Source: a virus
Strand: one strand, 5' to 3'
Virus record (IMG/VR): IMGVR_UViG_3300020183_000396
Coordinates: 1-26,382 of that record
Length of the DNA: 26,382 nucleotides
The first letter of the stretch is position 1, and each line of letters opens with the position of its first letter. This document shows positions 20,385 through 26,382 of this stretch, piece after piece. Made by a program: the position numbers and the translations under genes. The notes under the pieces are model-generated. The model made no database searches. It saw only the letters and a program-made list of their open reading frames with translations, and was not told the origin of the DNA.

Positions 20385-20759
20385 ATGCCTAGGAAAAAGC
20401 AAAGGGGATACGCGCCGATTGAGGTGCTTCAACGCTTGGAGGAAATCGTCAATCCCGACTTCTCCAGACAGCCGAACAGGGGCAAATACGCCCGCCTGTT
20501 TGAGATGGTGAAGCAACACCCGAACCGCTGGTTCGTTGTCTCACGATTCCCGATTTGCGACAAGGCAACAGATGAGTACGGCTACCTCAAGCCGTACCTA
20601 ACGGTCTCGCGACTTTCCAAGCGGTACAAGCGCGACGGGTTTCAGTTCACGATTTACAAGGAGAACGAGCAGACGAAAACCCTGCTGGTTCGGTATCCCG
20701 AGTCGCGATACGCAAAGGCGCGACGCGAATCCAACGACACCAAGAAAGTAGGAGCGTAA
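20385..20759 (+). CDS. Basic protein of unknown function
   Basis: The 124-residue very basic protein has a helical start (RGYAPIEVLQRLEEIVNPDF) and a central RGKYARLFEMVKQHPNRWFVVSRFP. Two later Tyr/Arg-rich strands (YLTVSRLSKRYKRDGFQFTIYK; TLLVRYPESRYAKARRE) suggest a nucleic-acid or surface-binding role. No family is recognised. ATG 20385 follows AAGGAGGG. The ATG at 20355 is part of the -10 hexamer and cannot be the start. Confidence 0.68.
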   Translation: MPRKKQRGYAPIEVLQRLEEIVNPDFSRQPNRGKYARLFEMVKQHPNRWFVVSRFPICDKATDEYGYLKPYLTVSRLSKRYKRDGFQFTIYKENEQTKTLLVRYPESRYAKARRESNDTKKVGA

Positions 20760-20983
20760 TGACCACAGCCAAACAGCAACGCACAGCCATCGCCGACCGA
20801 TTGCGCGAGCATCGGGGCACGGCAGGCTTCACACAAGAGACACTCGCCAAAAAGGCGGGGCTTGACCGCAAGACGGTGAACCGCATTGAGAACGCCTTGT
20901 TCTCGCCCAGCGTGGACACCGTGTTTCGTCTTTGCAAGGTGCTCGGCACGACACCGTCCAAGTTCTTTGAGAGTTTGCGTTGA
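20759..20983 (+). CDS. XRE-family helix-turn-helix regulator
   Basis: The 74-residue protein is essentially one Cro/C1-type DNA-binding domain. IADRLREHRGTAGFTQETLAKKAGLDRKTVNRIENALFSPSVDTVFRLCKVLGTTPSKFF covers the five helices, with the recognition helix at DRKTVNRIEN. It overlaps the gene before by one base (TAATG) and the next by four (TTGA). It is a candidate regulator of the repeated promoters, though the sequence gives no direct proof. Confidence 0.88.
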   Translation: MTTAKQQRTAIADRLREHRGTAGFTQETLAKKAGLDRKTVNRIENALFSPSVDTVFRLCKVLGTTPSKFFESLR

Positions 20984-21417
20984 CCGTCGCCGACATCACC
21001 TTCCCTGAGCCGATTCTGTGGCGTCTGCCCGTCAAGGAGCAGTTCGCCGAGGATGACCTCAAGCGGTTGCCGCCGTTGTTCTACGACGAGGACTCCGACA
21101 TTGAGAACCTGTTGCTCATCCACAAGTTCGTGGCGGTGCACAACCCGATGCTGGAGGTCTACATCTACGAGCATGAGAACGAAATCTTCTCAGCGATGTT
21201 CGTGGAGCGGGCGGTGGACTCGTTCTTCTTTTCGTTGAACCTCGTCCAGTTGAACGCCGTTGACCACGAGAATCGGTTTGAGCACATCCGCGCTTTCAAG
21301 CCTCGCACCATCGGCGAGTTGTTTAGCGAGGCTGAGGCGGACGGCTTTACCATCGTCGCCGAGGAGTTCAATGTGATGATGGAGTTTCCCGAGGGGTTCT
21401 TCCCAAGGGCGGAGTAG
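20980..21417 (+). CDS. Acidic protein of unknown function
   Basis: The 145-residue protein has an acidic character and alternating strands (VAVHNPMLEVYIYEHENEIFSAMFVERAVDSFFFSLNLVQL), followed by a helix (IGELFSEAEADGFTIVAEEF). It is read from TTG 20980, which overlaps the stop of the XRE gene (TTGA). The next ATG is about 170 bases inside and would remove conserved-looking strands. Coupling to the XRE gene could make the two a regulatory pair. The start codon is the least certain part. Confidence 0.6.
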   Translation: MTVADITFPEPILWRLPVKEQFAEDDLKRLPPLFYDEDSDIENLLLIHKFVAVHNPMLEVYIYEHENEIFSAMFVERAVDSFFFSLNLVQLNAVDHENRFEHIRAFKPRTIGELFSEAEADGFTIVAEEFNVMMEFPEGFFPRAE

Positions 21418-21423
21418 GGCTAA

Positions 21424-21460
21424 AGCACCCGAGCGTTATTTTCCCCTGCGCTCGGGTGCT
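21424..21460 (+). terminator. Strong hairpin closing the small-gene block
   Basis: AGCACCCGAGCG (21424-21435) and CGCTCGGGTGCT (21449-21460) are perfect 12 bp inverted arms around a 13-base loop, six bases after the last stop. There is no U-run after it; such terminators are common in actinobacteria. Its right end overlaps the possible TACCTT -10 of the next gene. Confidence 0.7.
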
Positions 21461-21465
21461 ACCTT
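21460..21465 (+). promoter_or_regulatory. Candidate leaderless -10 element
   Basis: TACCTT lies six bases before the ATG at 21472 and shares its first base with the hairpin's right arm. No Shine-Dalgarno sequence is present. Confidence 0.3.
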
Positions 21466-21471
21466 GCGCCC

Positions 21472-21627
21472 ATGAATCACGAATCGCCACTCATCGGTGC
21501 CGCGGTTGCATTGAACGAAATGTTCCTCACGCTATGCGTTTCAGGTTTCAGCGAGGAGCAGGCGCTACGCCTCATCGCTTATCTGATTGAGGACATGCAG
21601 TTCTCGGCGCCAGAGCAACCCCACTAG
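21472..21627 (+). CDS. Small helical protein before the portal gene
   Basis: The 51-residue protein (MNHESPLIGAAVALNEMFLTLCVSGFSEEQALRLIAYLIEDM...) is probably two amphipathic helices. It fits exactly between the hairpin and the portal promoter. No ribosome binding site is visible, consistent with leaderless initiation. No family is recognised, but small proteins of this form are common next to phage structural genes. Confidence 0.6.
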   Translation: MNHESPLIGAAVALNEMFLTLCVSGFSEEQALRLIAYLIEDMQFSAPEQPH

Positions 21628-21652
21628 ACCGCATCTCTACCGCCGTTTATCT

Positions 21653-21658
21653 TAGACT
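21653..21658 (+). promoter_or_regulatory. Candidate leaderless -10 of the portal gene
   Basis: TAGACT lies nine bases before the portal ATG. There is no Shine-Dalgarno sequence, and no good -35 is seen at 17 bp, so an activator may be needed. Confidence 0.35.
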
Positions 21659-21667
21659 GCGTCCATC

Positions 21668-23143
21668 ATGGCGAGCAAAGACGATTTCATTGAACTTGGC
21701 TCCTCGGGTCTGCAACGCACCTCGGGATTCGTCATTGACGAGTTCATTGCGGAACTTCGCGGTATCCGCGGCGCCCGTTTGTACCGAGAGATGTCAGACA
21801 ACGACCCAGTCGTCGGGGCGATGGTTTATGCGATAGAAAAACTCATCCTCGCCATCAAGTGGGAGGTCAGACCGTATCAAGAGGGTGACAAGCCCGTGAA
21901 GAAAAAGGACAAGGACAACGCCCAGTTCCTTGAAGAGTGCATGTACGACATGAGTGAATCGTGGTCGGCAATGATTTCTCAAATCCTTTCGTTCCTCGTC
22001 TACGGATACTCGTTCGCCGAAATCGTCTACAAGAAGCGCGTGTCCCCTGATGCGAAGGACGGTTCTCGGCGTTCCAAGTATTCGGACGGCAAGATTGGTT
22101 GGCGCAAGATTGCACTGAGGGCGCAGGAAACCCTGTGGGACTGGTGCTTTGATGCCAACGGCGGCGTGATGGCGTTCCAACAGTCCGACCCATCGGTGCC
22201 GAAAGGCGTGGTTACGATTCCGATTGAGAAGGGTTTGCTGTTCCGCACCGCCAACCCGCGCAACAACCCCGAGGGTCGCAGTATCCTCCGCAACGCCTAC
22301 CGTCCTTACAAGTTCAAGAAAACGATTGAGGAGATTGAGGCAGTCGGCATTGAGCGCGACTTGGCTGGTTTGCCTGTCGCCTATGTCCCGCCGTCAATGC
22401 TTTCATCCGCCGCGACGACAGCAGAGGTCACGGCGCGTAATGCGATGCAGGATTTGATTCGTCGCATCAAACGAAACGAGAACGAAGGCGTCTTGTTCCC
22501 CCTCGCCTACGACGAGCAAGGCAGAGAACTTTACAAACTGACGCTCCTCAACTCGGGTGGCACCCGCCAGTTCAACACCGAGTCGGTGGTGCAACGCTAC
22601 GACCAGCGAATCGCGATGACGGTGTTGGCGGATTTCATCCTGCTGGGGCACGACAAGGTCGGCTCGTTCGCTTTGGGTGCATCCAAGATTGACCTGTTCA
22701 CCTCCGCCATCCAACAGATTGCCGACACGATTGCGGACACCTTCAACGACCACGCAATACCGAGACTGTTCAAGTTGAACGGTATGGACACAAGCAAACT
22801 TCCAGAAATCAAGGCGGGTGAAATCGTGCATGTTGACTTGGGTGTGCTCGGAGACTTCGTCTCCAAGATGACGGCGGCTGGTGCGATGCAACCCGATGCG
22901 GCGATGGACAACTACCTCCGCACGCTCGCGAATCTGCCACCTCGTTCGGAGGAAGAGGGTGCAATGATGGCTCCGCAAGGTATGGACCCGCTGATGGGTG
23001 GACAGCCACCCGCAGGCGCCCCACCCGCAGGCGCCCCACCCGCAGGCGCCCCACCCGCAGGCGCCCCCGCGCCCGAGGCTCCGCCCGCCTCACCAAACTT
23101 CTTTGAGATGGCGGTGCAACAGGAACAGCAAAAGGGCGGCTGA
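21668..23143 (+). CDS. Portal protein (DUF935/Mu gp29-like)
   Basis: The 491-residue protein matches the DUF935 (Mu gp29-like) portal group in layout. It has an N-terminal SDNDPVVGAMVYAIEKLILAIKWEV, a wing-region FLVYGYSFAEIVYKKR, IPIEKGLLFRTANPRNNPEGRSILRNAYRPYKFKK, and GLPVAYVPPSM. A late segment reads RYDQRIAMTVLADFILLGHDKVGSFALG. The portal forms the dodecameric ring through which DNA enters and leaves the head and to which the terminase docks. The C-terminus carries four perfect PPAGA repeats (447-466), a flexible tail that may contact other head proteins. The MuF gene follows directly. Confidence 0.9.
   Translation: MASKDDFIELGSSGLQRTSGFVIDEFIAELRGIRGARLYREMSDNDPVVGAMVYAIEKLILAIKWEVRPYQEGDKPVKKKDKDNAQFLEECMYDMSESWSAMISQILSFLVYGYSFAEIVYKKRVSPDAKDGSRRSKYSDGKIGWRKIALRAQETLWDWCFDANGGVMAFQQSDPSVPKGVVTIPIEKGLLFRTANPRNNPEGRSILRNAYRPYKFKKTIEEIEAVGIERDLAGLPVAYVPPSMLSSAATTAEVTARNAMQDLIRRIKRNENEGVLFPLAYDEQGRELYKLTLLNSGGTRQFNTESVVQRYDQRIAMTVLADFILLGHDKVGSFALGASKIDLFTSAIQQIADTIADTFNDHAIPRLFKLNGMDTSKLPEIKAGEIVHVDLGVLGDFVSKMTAAGAMQPDAAMDNYLRTLANLPPRSEEEGAMMAPQGMDPLMGGQPPAGAPPAGAPPAGAPPAGAPAPEAPPASPNFFEMAVQQEQQKGG
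23006..23065 (+). repeat. Four tandem 15-bp repeats in the portal gene
   Basis: CCACCCGCAGGCGCC is repeated four times without change, encoding PPAGA each time. Perfect DNA identity suggests recent slippage, so copy number may vary between related phages. Confidence 0.95.
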
Positions 23144-23144
23144 C

Positions 23145-24095
23145 ATGCCGCACGACCACAGCCACGAACCCGACCTTGAAACGGTCACAAAAGCCGAGAT
23201 AACCGACCCGATTCTCGCGCAGGAGATTCAGGCGCTCGCAAACCTGTACGACACGGCGTTCCGTGGGCTTGCCGCCGCCGCGGAGCGGGCACGCAACGCG
23301 ATGATTGCCGCAGGCAGAACGAACACGACCGACCTCCGAAGTTTCCAAGAAGTGTTCGCCGCGGAGGTACAACGCTCCCTTGGCAGGTCGCTCTCCGAGA
23401 TTTCTGACGGCACCCGCGAGCAGTTGTTGCGGGATGTGCAACGCTCCATTGAGAACCTTCCGCCGAGTATCTCGGTGGCGATGCGATTTGACCGAACCGA
23501 CCCGCGAGCAATCCAGTGGGCGTCAACGCGGGCGGGAAGCCTTATCACGCAGATTCAGACGGAGACCCTTGAAGCCGTCCGCCGTATCATCGCGAGCGCA
23601 CTGGGCGAGGGTGGCGGGGTCTACGGTGCGGCAACCCGACTGTCCCGCGTCGTCGGGTTACACGACCGTTGGCAAGCGGCAGTGGACAACTTCTACGAGT
23701 CGGAGATTGAGCGTCTGACCGAACTGTTCCCCGAACTTGGGGCGGACGAGATTACTGGTCGGGCACAGACCTCTGCGGAGGCGTATCGGACGAGGTTGAC
23801 GACTTCGCGGGCGGAGACGATTGCCCGCACCGAGATTATCGCCGCTCAAAACACGGGGCAGTTGGTGTCGTGGTTGCAGGCGGCTGACCAAGGCTATTTG
23901 GACTTGAATCGGGCGTACAAGGAGTGGGTGGTCGGTCCCGATGGTTGGGCGGGGATAGCGGTATGCGATGTGTGTTTGGAGTTGGGTGGGGAGACGGTGC
24001 CCGTGCTCGGGGTGTTCTCCAACGGGGAGGCGTACCCACCAGCGCACCCGAACTGTCGTTGCAACATGAACCTCATCGTGGACTTGGAGGACTGA
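23145..24095 (+). CDS. MuF-type minor head protein
   Basis: The 316-residue protein has a long helical N-terminal part (to about 225), then the Phage_Mu_F (MuF) signature. This comprises ARTEIIAAQNTGQL (227-240), CDVC (274-277), and PPAHPNCRC (298-306). MuF proteins bind the portal on the inside of the head and, in some phages and prophages, carry toxin domains fused at the C-terminus. Here no toxin is fused; separate tagged enzymes follow directly. ATG 23145 begins one base after the portal stop; the longer in-frame extension upstream overlaps the portal's repeats and is not used. Confidence 0.9.
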   Translation: MPHDHSHEPDLETVTKAEITDPILAQEIQALANLYDTAFRGLAAAAERARNAMIAAGRTNTTDLRSFQEVFAAEVQRSLGRSLSEISDGTREQLLRDVQRSIENLPPSISVAMRFDRTDPRAIQWASTRAGSLITQIQTETLEAVRRIIASALGEGGGVYGAATRLSRVVGLHDRWQAAVDNFYESEIERLTELFPELGADEITGRAQTSAEAYRTRLTTSRAETIARTEIIAAQNTGQLVSWLQAADQGYLDLNRAYKEWVVGPDGWAGIAVCDVCLELGGETVPVLGVFSNGEAYPPAHPNCRCNMNLIVDLED

Positions 24096-24096
24096 C

Positions 24097-25008
24097 ATGC
24101 CTTGGTCTTTGATGCGACGCGATGGCGATGTGGTGGTTGTTCGCGAACGAGACAAGAAGGTTGTCGGTCGGCACAAGAATCGTGCCAAGGCATTGCGCCA
24201 TTTGAGGGCGTTGTATTCACTTGAGAAGGCTTCATTCGGTGGTGACCGCAGTGCGGCGGGAAGGTATGCCGCCGAGCAGAGATGGAAGAATCATCGGAAG
24301 GCGAACGCTAAAACCGAGCCAGTAATGGCTCCAGGTTTTCGCAAAGAACTGGTGCGTATCGGGGACGCAATGAAAAGTGTTGAGGCTGTTGGAGTAAGTT
24401 ACAGGCGATACCCCGATTTGTTGTCCAAGGAGCAGGTCAAAGAGTTGAAGAAGGAGATAAAACACCTTGAGCGTCAGGCAGACAGGTTGAACAAAAAGTT
24501 GGACGACCCGAACAGTGACTACTCAGAGAAAGACAGGCAGAGGTTGGTGCGTGCTTTGAGTAGAACCTACGAGGCGTGTCGTCTTGCCGAAATGGCGGTA
24601 GAAGGGATGCAAAAGGCGCCTTACGACAAGCGTTTCAAGCAAGAGTTGATAGTTGCCCGCGACCGTCACGGAAATCTTGCTGGGATGATGATGGTGATGA
24701 CTGGAACCCAAGAGTTCACGGACCTTATGGTTATGAGCGGAAGGAACAGCCAAGAATCGGTGACTGGCAAGAGCATGGAAATCACTTTCTTGGTGAGTTT
24801 CCAAACAGAAAAGGGTATGGGGAGTGCTTTGTTTGGCAAGGCGTTGAAGGACGCCGCGGGGAAGAATGTAGTACAGATTTGGTTGGAGTGGACAGACCAA
24901 AGCAAACCGTTCTGGACACGAGTGGGATTTGACAGAAACTATCTATCGTCATCCTTCAACGCCAACATGAATGTCCGCGTTGACGAGATTGCTACGCTTC
25001 TACCATGA
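24097..25008 (+). CDS. Tagged GNAT acetyltransferase-like protein
   Basis: The 303-residue protein has a short basic leader (1-43: MRRDGDVVVVRERDKKVVGRHK, then a helix) and tag copy 6 at 44-66, with KNH in place of KGH. A charged helical pair follows (100-175). The C-terminal domain has GNAT features: EITFLVSFQTEKGMGSALF (228-246; Q236-x-x-K-G-x-G, the acetyl-CoA loop) and QSKPFWTRVGF (268-278), the usual motif B end. It would transfer an acyl group to an unknown substrate. It starts at ATG 24097, one base after the MuF stop. The 7-base overlap with the next tagged gene argues for joint expression. Confidence 0.78.
   Translation: MPWSLMRRDGDVVVVRERDKKVVGRHKNRAKALRHLRALYSLEKASFGGDRSAAGRYAAEQRWKNHRKANAKTEPVMAPGFRKELVRIGDAMKSVEAVGVSYRRYPDLLSKEQVKELKKEIKHLERQADRLNKKLDDPNSDYSEKDRQRLVRALSRTYEACRLAEMAVEGMQKAPYDKRFKQELIVARDRHGNLAGMMMVMTGTQEFTDLMVMSGRNSQESVTGKSMEITFLVSFQTEKGMGSALFGKALKDAAGKNVVQIWLEWTDQSKPFWTRVGFDRNYLSSSFNANMNVRVDEIATLLP
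24226..24294 (+). repeat. Tag copy 6 (before the GNAT-like domain)
   Basis: The only copy with a changed residue: KNH in place of KGH. Serine codons are TCA and AGT. It is preceded by RALYSLE. Confidence 0.95.
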
Positions 25009-25604
25009 GCGGCATTGAAAGTCTTGACGACTTGGACGAGGGCGGTCTCGGCGAGTTGTTCCGCCAGATGCAACTAGACGACCTTGTCAAAGCCTCGTTC
25101 GGGGGCGACCGAAGTGCGGCTGGTCGCTATGCCGCGGAGCAACGATGGAAAGGGCATCAGAAGAAAGAATCGCAAGGCAAACGCCGCGGCAAGAAGTTCA
25201 CCTCTGATGCGAACGACAAGAAGTTCAAGGAGAAGCATGGAAACGAACGCCAGTTCGGTGACGGTGATTGTTTCCAAGCGGCGGCGAATCTGTTGTTTGA
25301 TAAGTTCGCCGACAATCCCTCGGCTCGGATTTGTCACGGCGTCCCTTTGGGTAGAGGGGAGATTGAGGGGATTCGTTTTGACCACGCTTGGGTTGAGGTG
25401 GATGAGTTGCAAGGCACCTTGCCTGACGGTAGAGAGATTTGGGACAGGATGGTGTATGACTTCTCCAACGGCAACGAGGTAGTGATACCTGCCGCATTGT
25501 ATTATCACATCGGCAAAATCCGCTCGCAGGATGTGAAACGCTTTACCGCCAAGGAAGCGTTTGAGAAGATGGACAAGTTGAGGTTCTATGGTCCTTGGGA
25601 TTGA
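25005..25604 (+). CDS. Tagged papain-like (Cys-His-Asp) protein
   Basis: The 199-residue protein has a 28-residue acidic leader, tag copy 7 at 29-51, and a Lys-rich linker. A compact domain follows with GDGDCFQAAANLLF (85-98; C89 at a helix start), RFDHAWVEVD (124-133; H127) and VYDFSNG (150-156; D152). This order and spacing are those of papain-like peptidases and transglutaminase-like enzymes. The end, YYHIGKI...RFTAKEAFEKMDKLRFYGPWD, completes the domain. It could be a protease, amidase or acyl-transfer enzyme. ATG 25005 overlaps the preceding stop. The next gene overlaps its end by 17 bases. Confidence 0.75.
   Translation: MSGIESLDDLDEGGLGELFRQMQLDDLVKASFGGDRSAAGRYAAEQRWKGHQKKESQGKRRGKKFTSDANDKKFKEKHGNERQFGDGDCFQAAANLLFDKFADNPSARICHGVPLGRGEIEGIRFDHAWVEVDELQGTLPDGREIWDRMVYDFSNGNEVVIPAALYYHIGKIRSQDVKRFTAKEAFEKMDKLRFYGPWD
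25089..25157 (+). repeat. Tag copy 7 (before the papain-like domain)
   Basis: Peptide identical to copy 1. Serine codons are TCG and AGT. It is preceded by QMQLDDLV. Confidence 0.95.
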
Positions 25605-26382
25605 GGAGACGCTGTTCGTGTTTGCACCCGAGGACATCGGGGCGCAGACAGAGGTTCAGGATTTGAGGTTGTTGTTGAAGGCGTCGTTCGGGGGCGACCG
25701 AAGCGCCGCAGGCAGGTATGCGGCAGAACAACGCTGGAAAGGGCATGTGAAACGGGAGGATAAGCCGAGCGAGCGGGGTTCGCTGGATGATGAGGTGACG
25801 CGGGTGAGTCAAGAGTTGCGGGACATCGCGAATCTGCCAGTCAGGGAGTTCGGTCCGAACGGAACGAATGTGACCATCACGCCCGAAGAGTGGGAATCGT
25901 ATGACAAGGCGCAGTTCGTGTGGGTTGCCCAAAAGGGCGGCAAACAGGTTTTGGTGGTGACGAAGAGAGTGATGGAGGCGGAAAAAGCGGTTCGGGCGGT
26001 GGGTGGTCGGGCTTTGCAACAGGTGCATGAGGAGTTGGTGGCGAGCGGGAAGTTGACGCAACAAGAGTTGGATGATGCGAAGATGTTTATGTCGCGTCAG
26101 GATGCGCCTCCAGATAATCGGTCGTCGGTTGAAAAACTGGTGGAGCGTGCCAAGGCTGGCGATACCTCGTTGCCTGCCCGTTTGTTGGAGGAGGCTCAAG
26201 CGGTGATAAGGGCTGAGGCTCGGGCGAAGGAAACGAAGTCGGCGTTGATAAAGGCGACTCGTGCATACACCAAGTTCCTTGACGAAGGAGAACAGATGCG
26301 GGAAAGCGATAAGGAGCAAACGGCGGAAGAGATAAAGGCGTTTGGGGAAACTGAACGCCGATTGTGGCAGGAGCGTCGCGCC
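25588..26382 (+). CDS. Tagged protein with long helical region (partial, runs off window)
   Basis: The gene is open from ATG 25588 to the right edge (265 residues). A 30-residue leader is followed by tag copy 8 at 31-53 and a charged linker. A small alpha/beta segment (NVTITPEEWESYDKAQFVWVAQKGGKQVLVVTKRV) comes next. Thereafter the protein is almost all helical, with likely coiled coils (AVIRAEARAKETKSALIKATRAYTKFLDEGEQ and on). No enzyme is recognised. By position after the MuF gene it could be a scaffold-like protein or the start of a larger effector; the missing C-terminus would decide. Confidence 0.7.
   Translation, partial: MVLGIEETLFVFAPEDIGAQTEVQDLRLLLKASFGGDRSAAGRYAAEQRWKGHVKREDKPSERGSLDDEVTRVSQELRDIANLPVREFGPNGTNVTITPEEWESYDKAQFVWVAQKGGKQVLVVTKRVMEAEKAVRAVGGRALQQVHEELVASGKLTQQELDDAKMFMSRQDAPPDNRSSVEKLVERAKAGDTSLPARLLEEAQAVIRAEARAKETKSALIKATRAYTKFLDEGEQMRESDKEQTAEEIKAFGETERRLWQERRA
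25678..25746 (+). repeat. Tag copy 8 (before a helical protein)
   Basis: Peptide identical to copy 1. Serine codons are TCG and AGC. It is preceded by VQDLRLLL. Confidence 0.95.

Noticed and set aside
22998-23144. Extension of the MuF protein into the portal's repeat region
   Set aside because: It is the out-of-frame reading of the portal's 15 bp repeats (His-Pro-Gln-Ala repeats); ATG 23145 right after the portal stop fits better.
11518-25746. Tag copies as a CRISPR array or mobile repeat
   Set aside because: Copies are unevenly spaced, all in frame within genes, and diverged at silent positions, so the conserved unit is the peptide and not the DNA.
25543-26319. Long minus-strand open frame opposite the last tagged genes
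   Set aside because: The plus-strand frame carries tag copy 8 and is open to the edge. The minus product is Leu/Arg/His-rich without a domain.

Overview
The window looks like part of the genome of a tailed double-stranded DNA phage of an actinobacterium. The phage assignment rests on small and large terminase subunits, a portal protein and a MuF-type minor head protein in the usual order. The host assignment rests on a WhiB-type iron-sulfur regulator (a family confined to Actinobacteria and their phages), a relative of mycobacteriophage gene product 88, and what look like leaderless start sites. All convincing genes lie on the plus strand, are tightly packed, and often overlap by 4 to 50 bases. 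No tRNA, CRISPR array, integrase or insertion sequence was seen.

Layout. (1) 1-8601 is a DNA-metabolism and regulatory arm: an amidoligase and class II glutamine amidotransferase pair, WhiB, a ParB-like protein, two methyltransferase-like proteins (one a clear DNA methyltransferase), a Gp88-family protein, helix-turn-helix and zinc-ribbon proteins, a DUF3846-like protein and several unknown small proteins. (2) 8669-11082 holds a small Cys-rich protein and the terminase subunits, with abrupt changes in strand composition inside the terminase genes. (3) 11239-17366 holds three large genes made of enzyme modules separated or preceded by an almost invariant 23-residue tag. (4) 17356-21417 is a block of small genes, mostly served by copies of one distinctive promoter-leader element and closed by a strong hairpin. 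(5) 21472-26382 holds the portal, the MuF protein, and three more genes that each carry the same tag near the N-terminus. The last gene runs off the window.

The most notable system is the tag. Eight copies beginning KASFGGDRSAAG occur in six consecutive virion-region genes. They sit in front of an HExxH zincin (twice), an ADP-ribosyltransferase-like domain (twice), a GNAT acetyltransferase-like domain, a papain-like Cys-His-Asp protein, and two domains I do not recognise. The copies differ at many silent positions, including switches between the two serine codon families, yet the peptide hardly changes. My reading, which is inference, is that the tag is a capsid-targeting, docking or processing signal for a set of effector enzymes packaged in the head and delivered with the DNA. 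This would parallel T4 Alt and its capsid-targeting sequence, but with a different signal and some effectors strung into a polyprotein.

A second system is regulatory. Seven near-identical sigma-70-like promoters (TTGACA, 17-18 bp, TAnnnT) carry a conserved spacer and a short leader with a built-in ribosome binding site. Often the stop codon of the preceding gene lies inside the -35 hexamer. Three copies also carry a second TTGAC-containing element exactly 24 bp upstream. A second promoter class, with TAnnnT 6-9 bp before the start codon, seems to give leaderless messages for WhiB, the tagged polyprotein, the portal and a few others.
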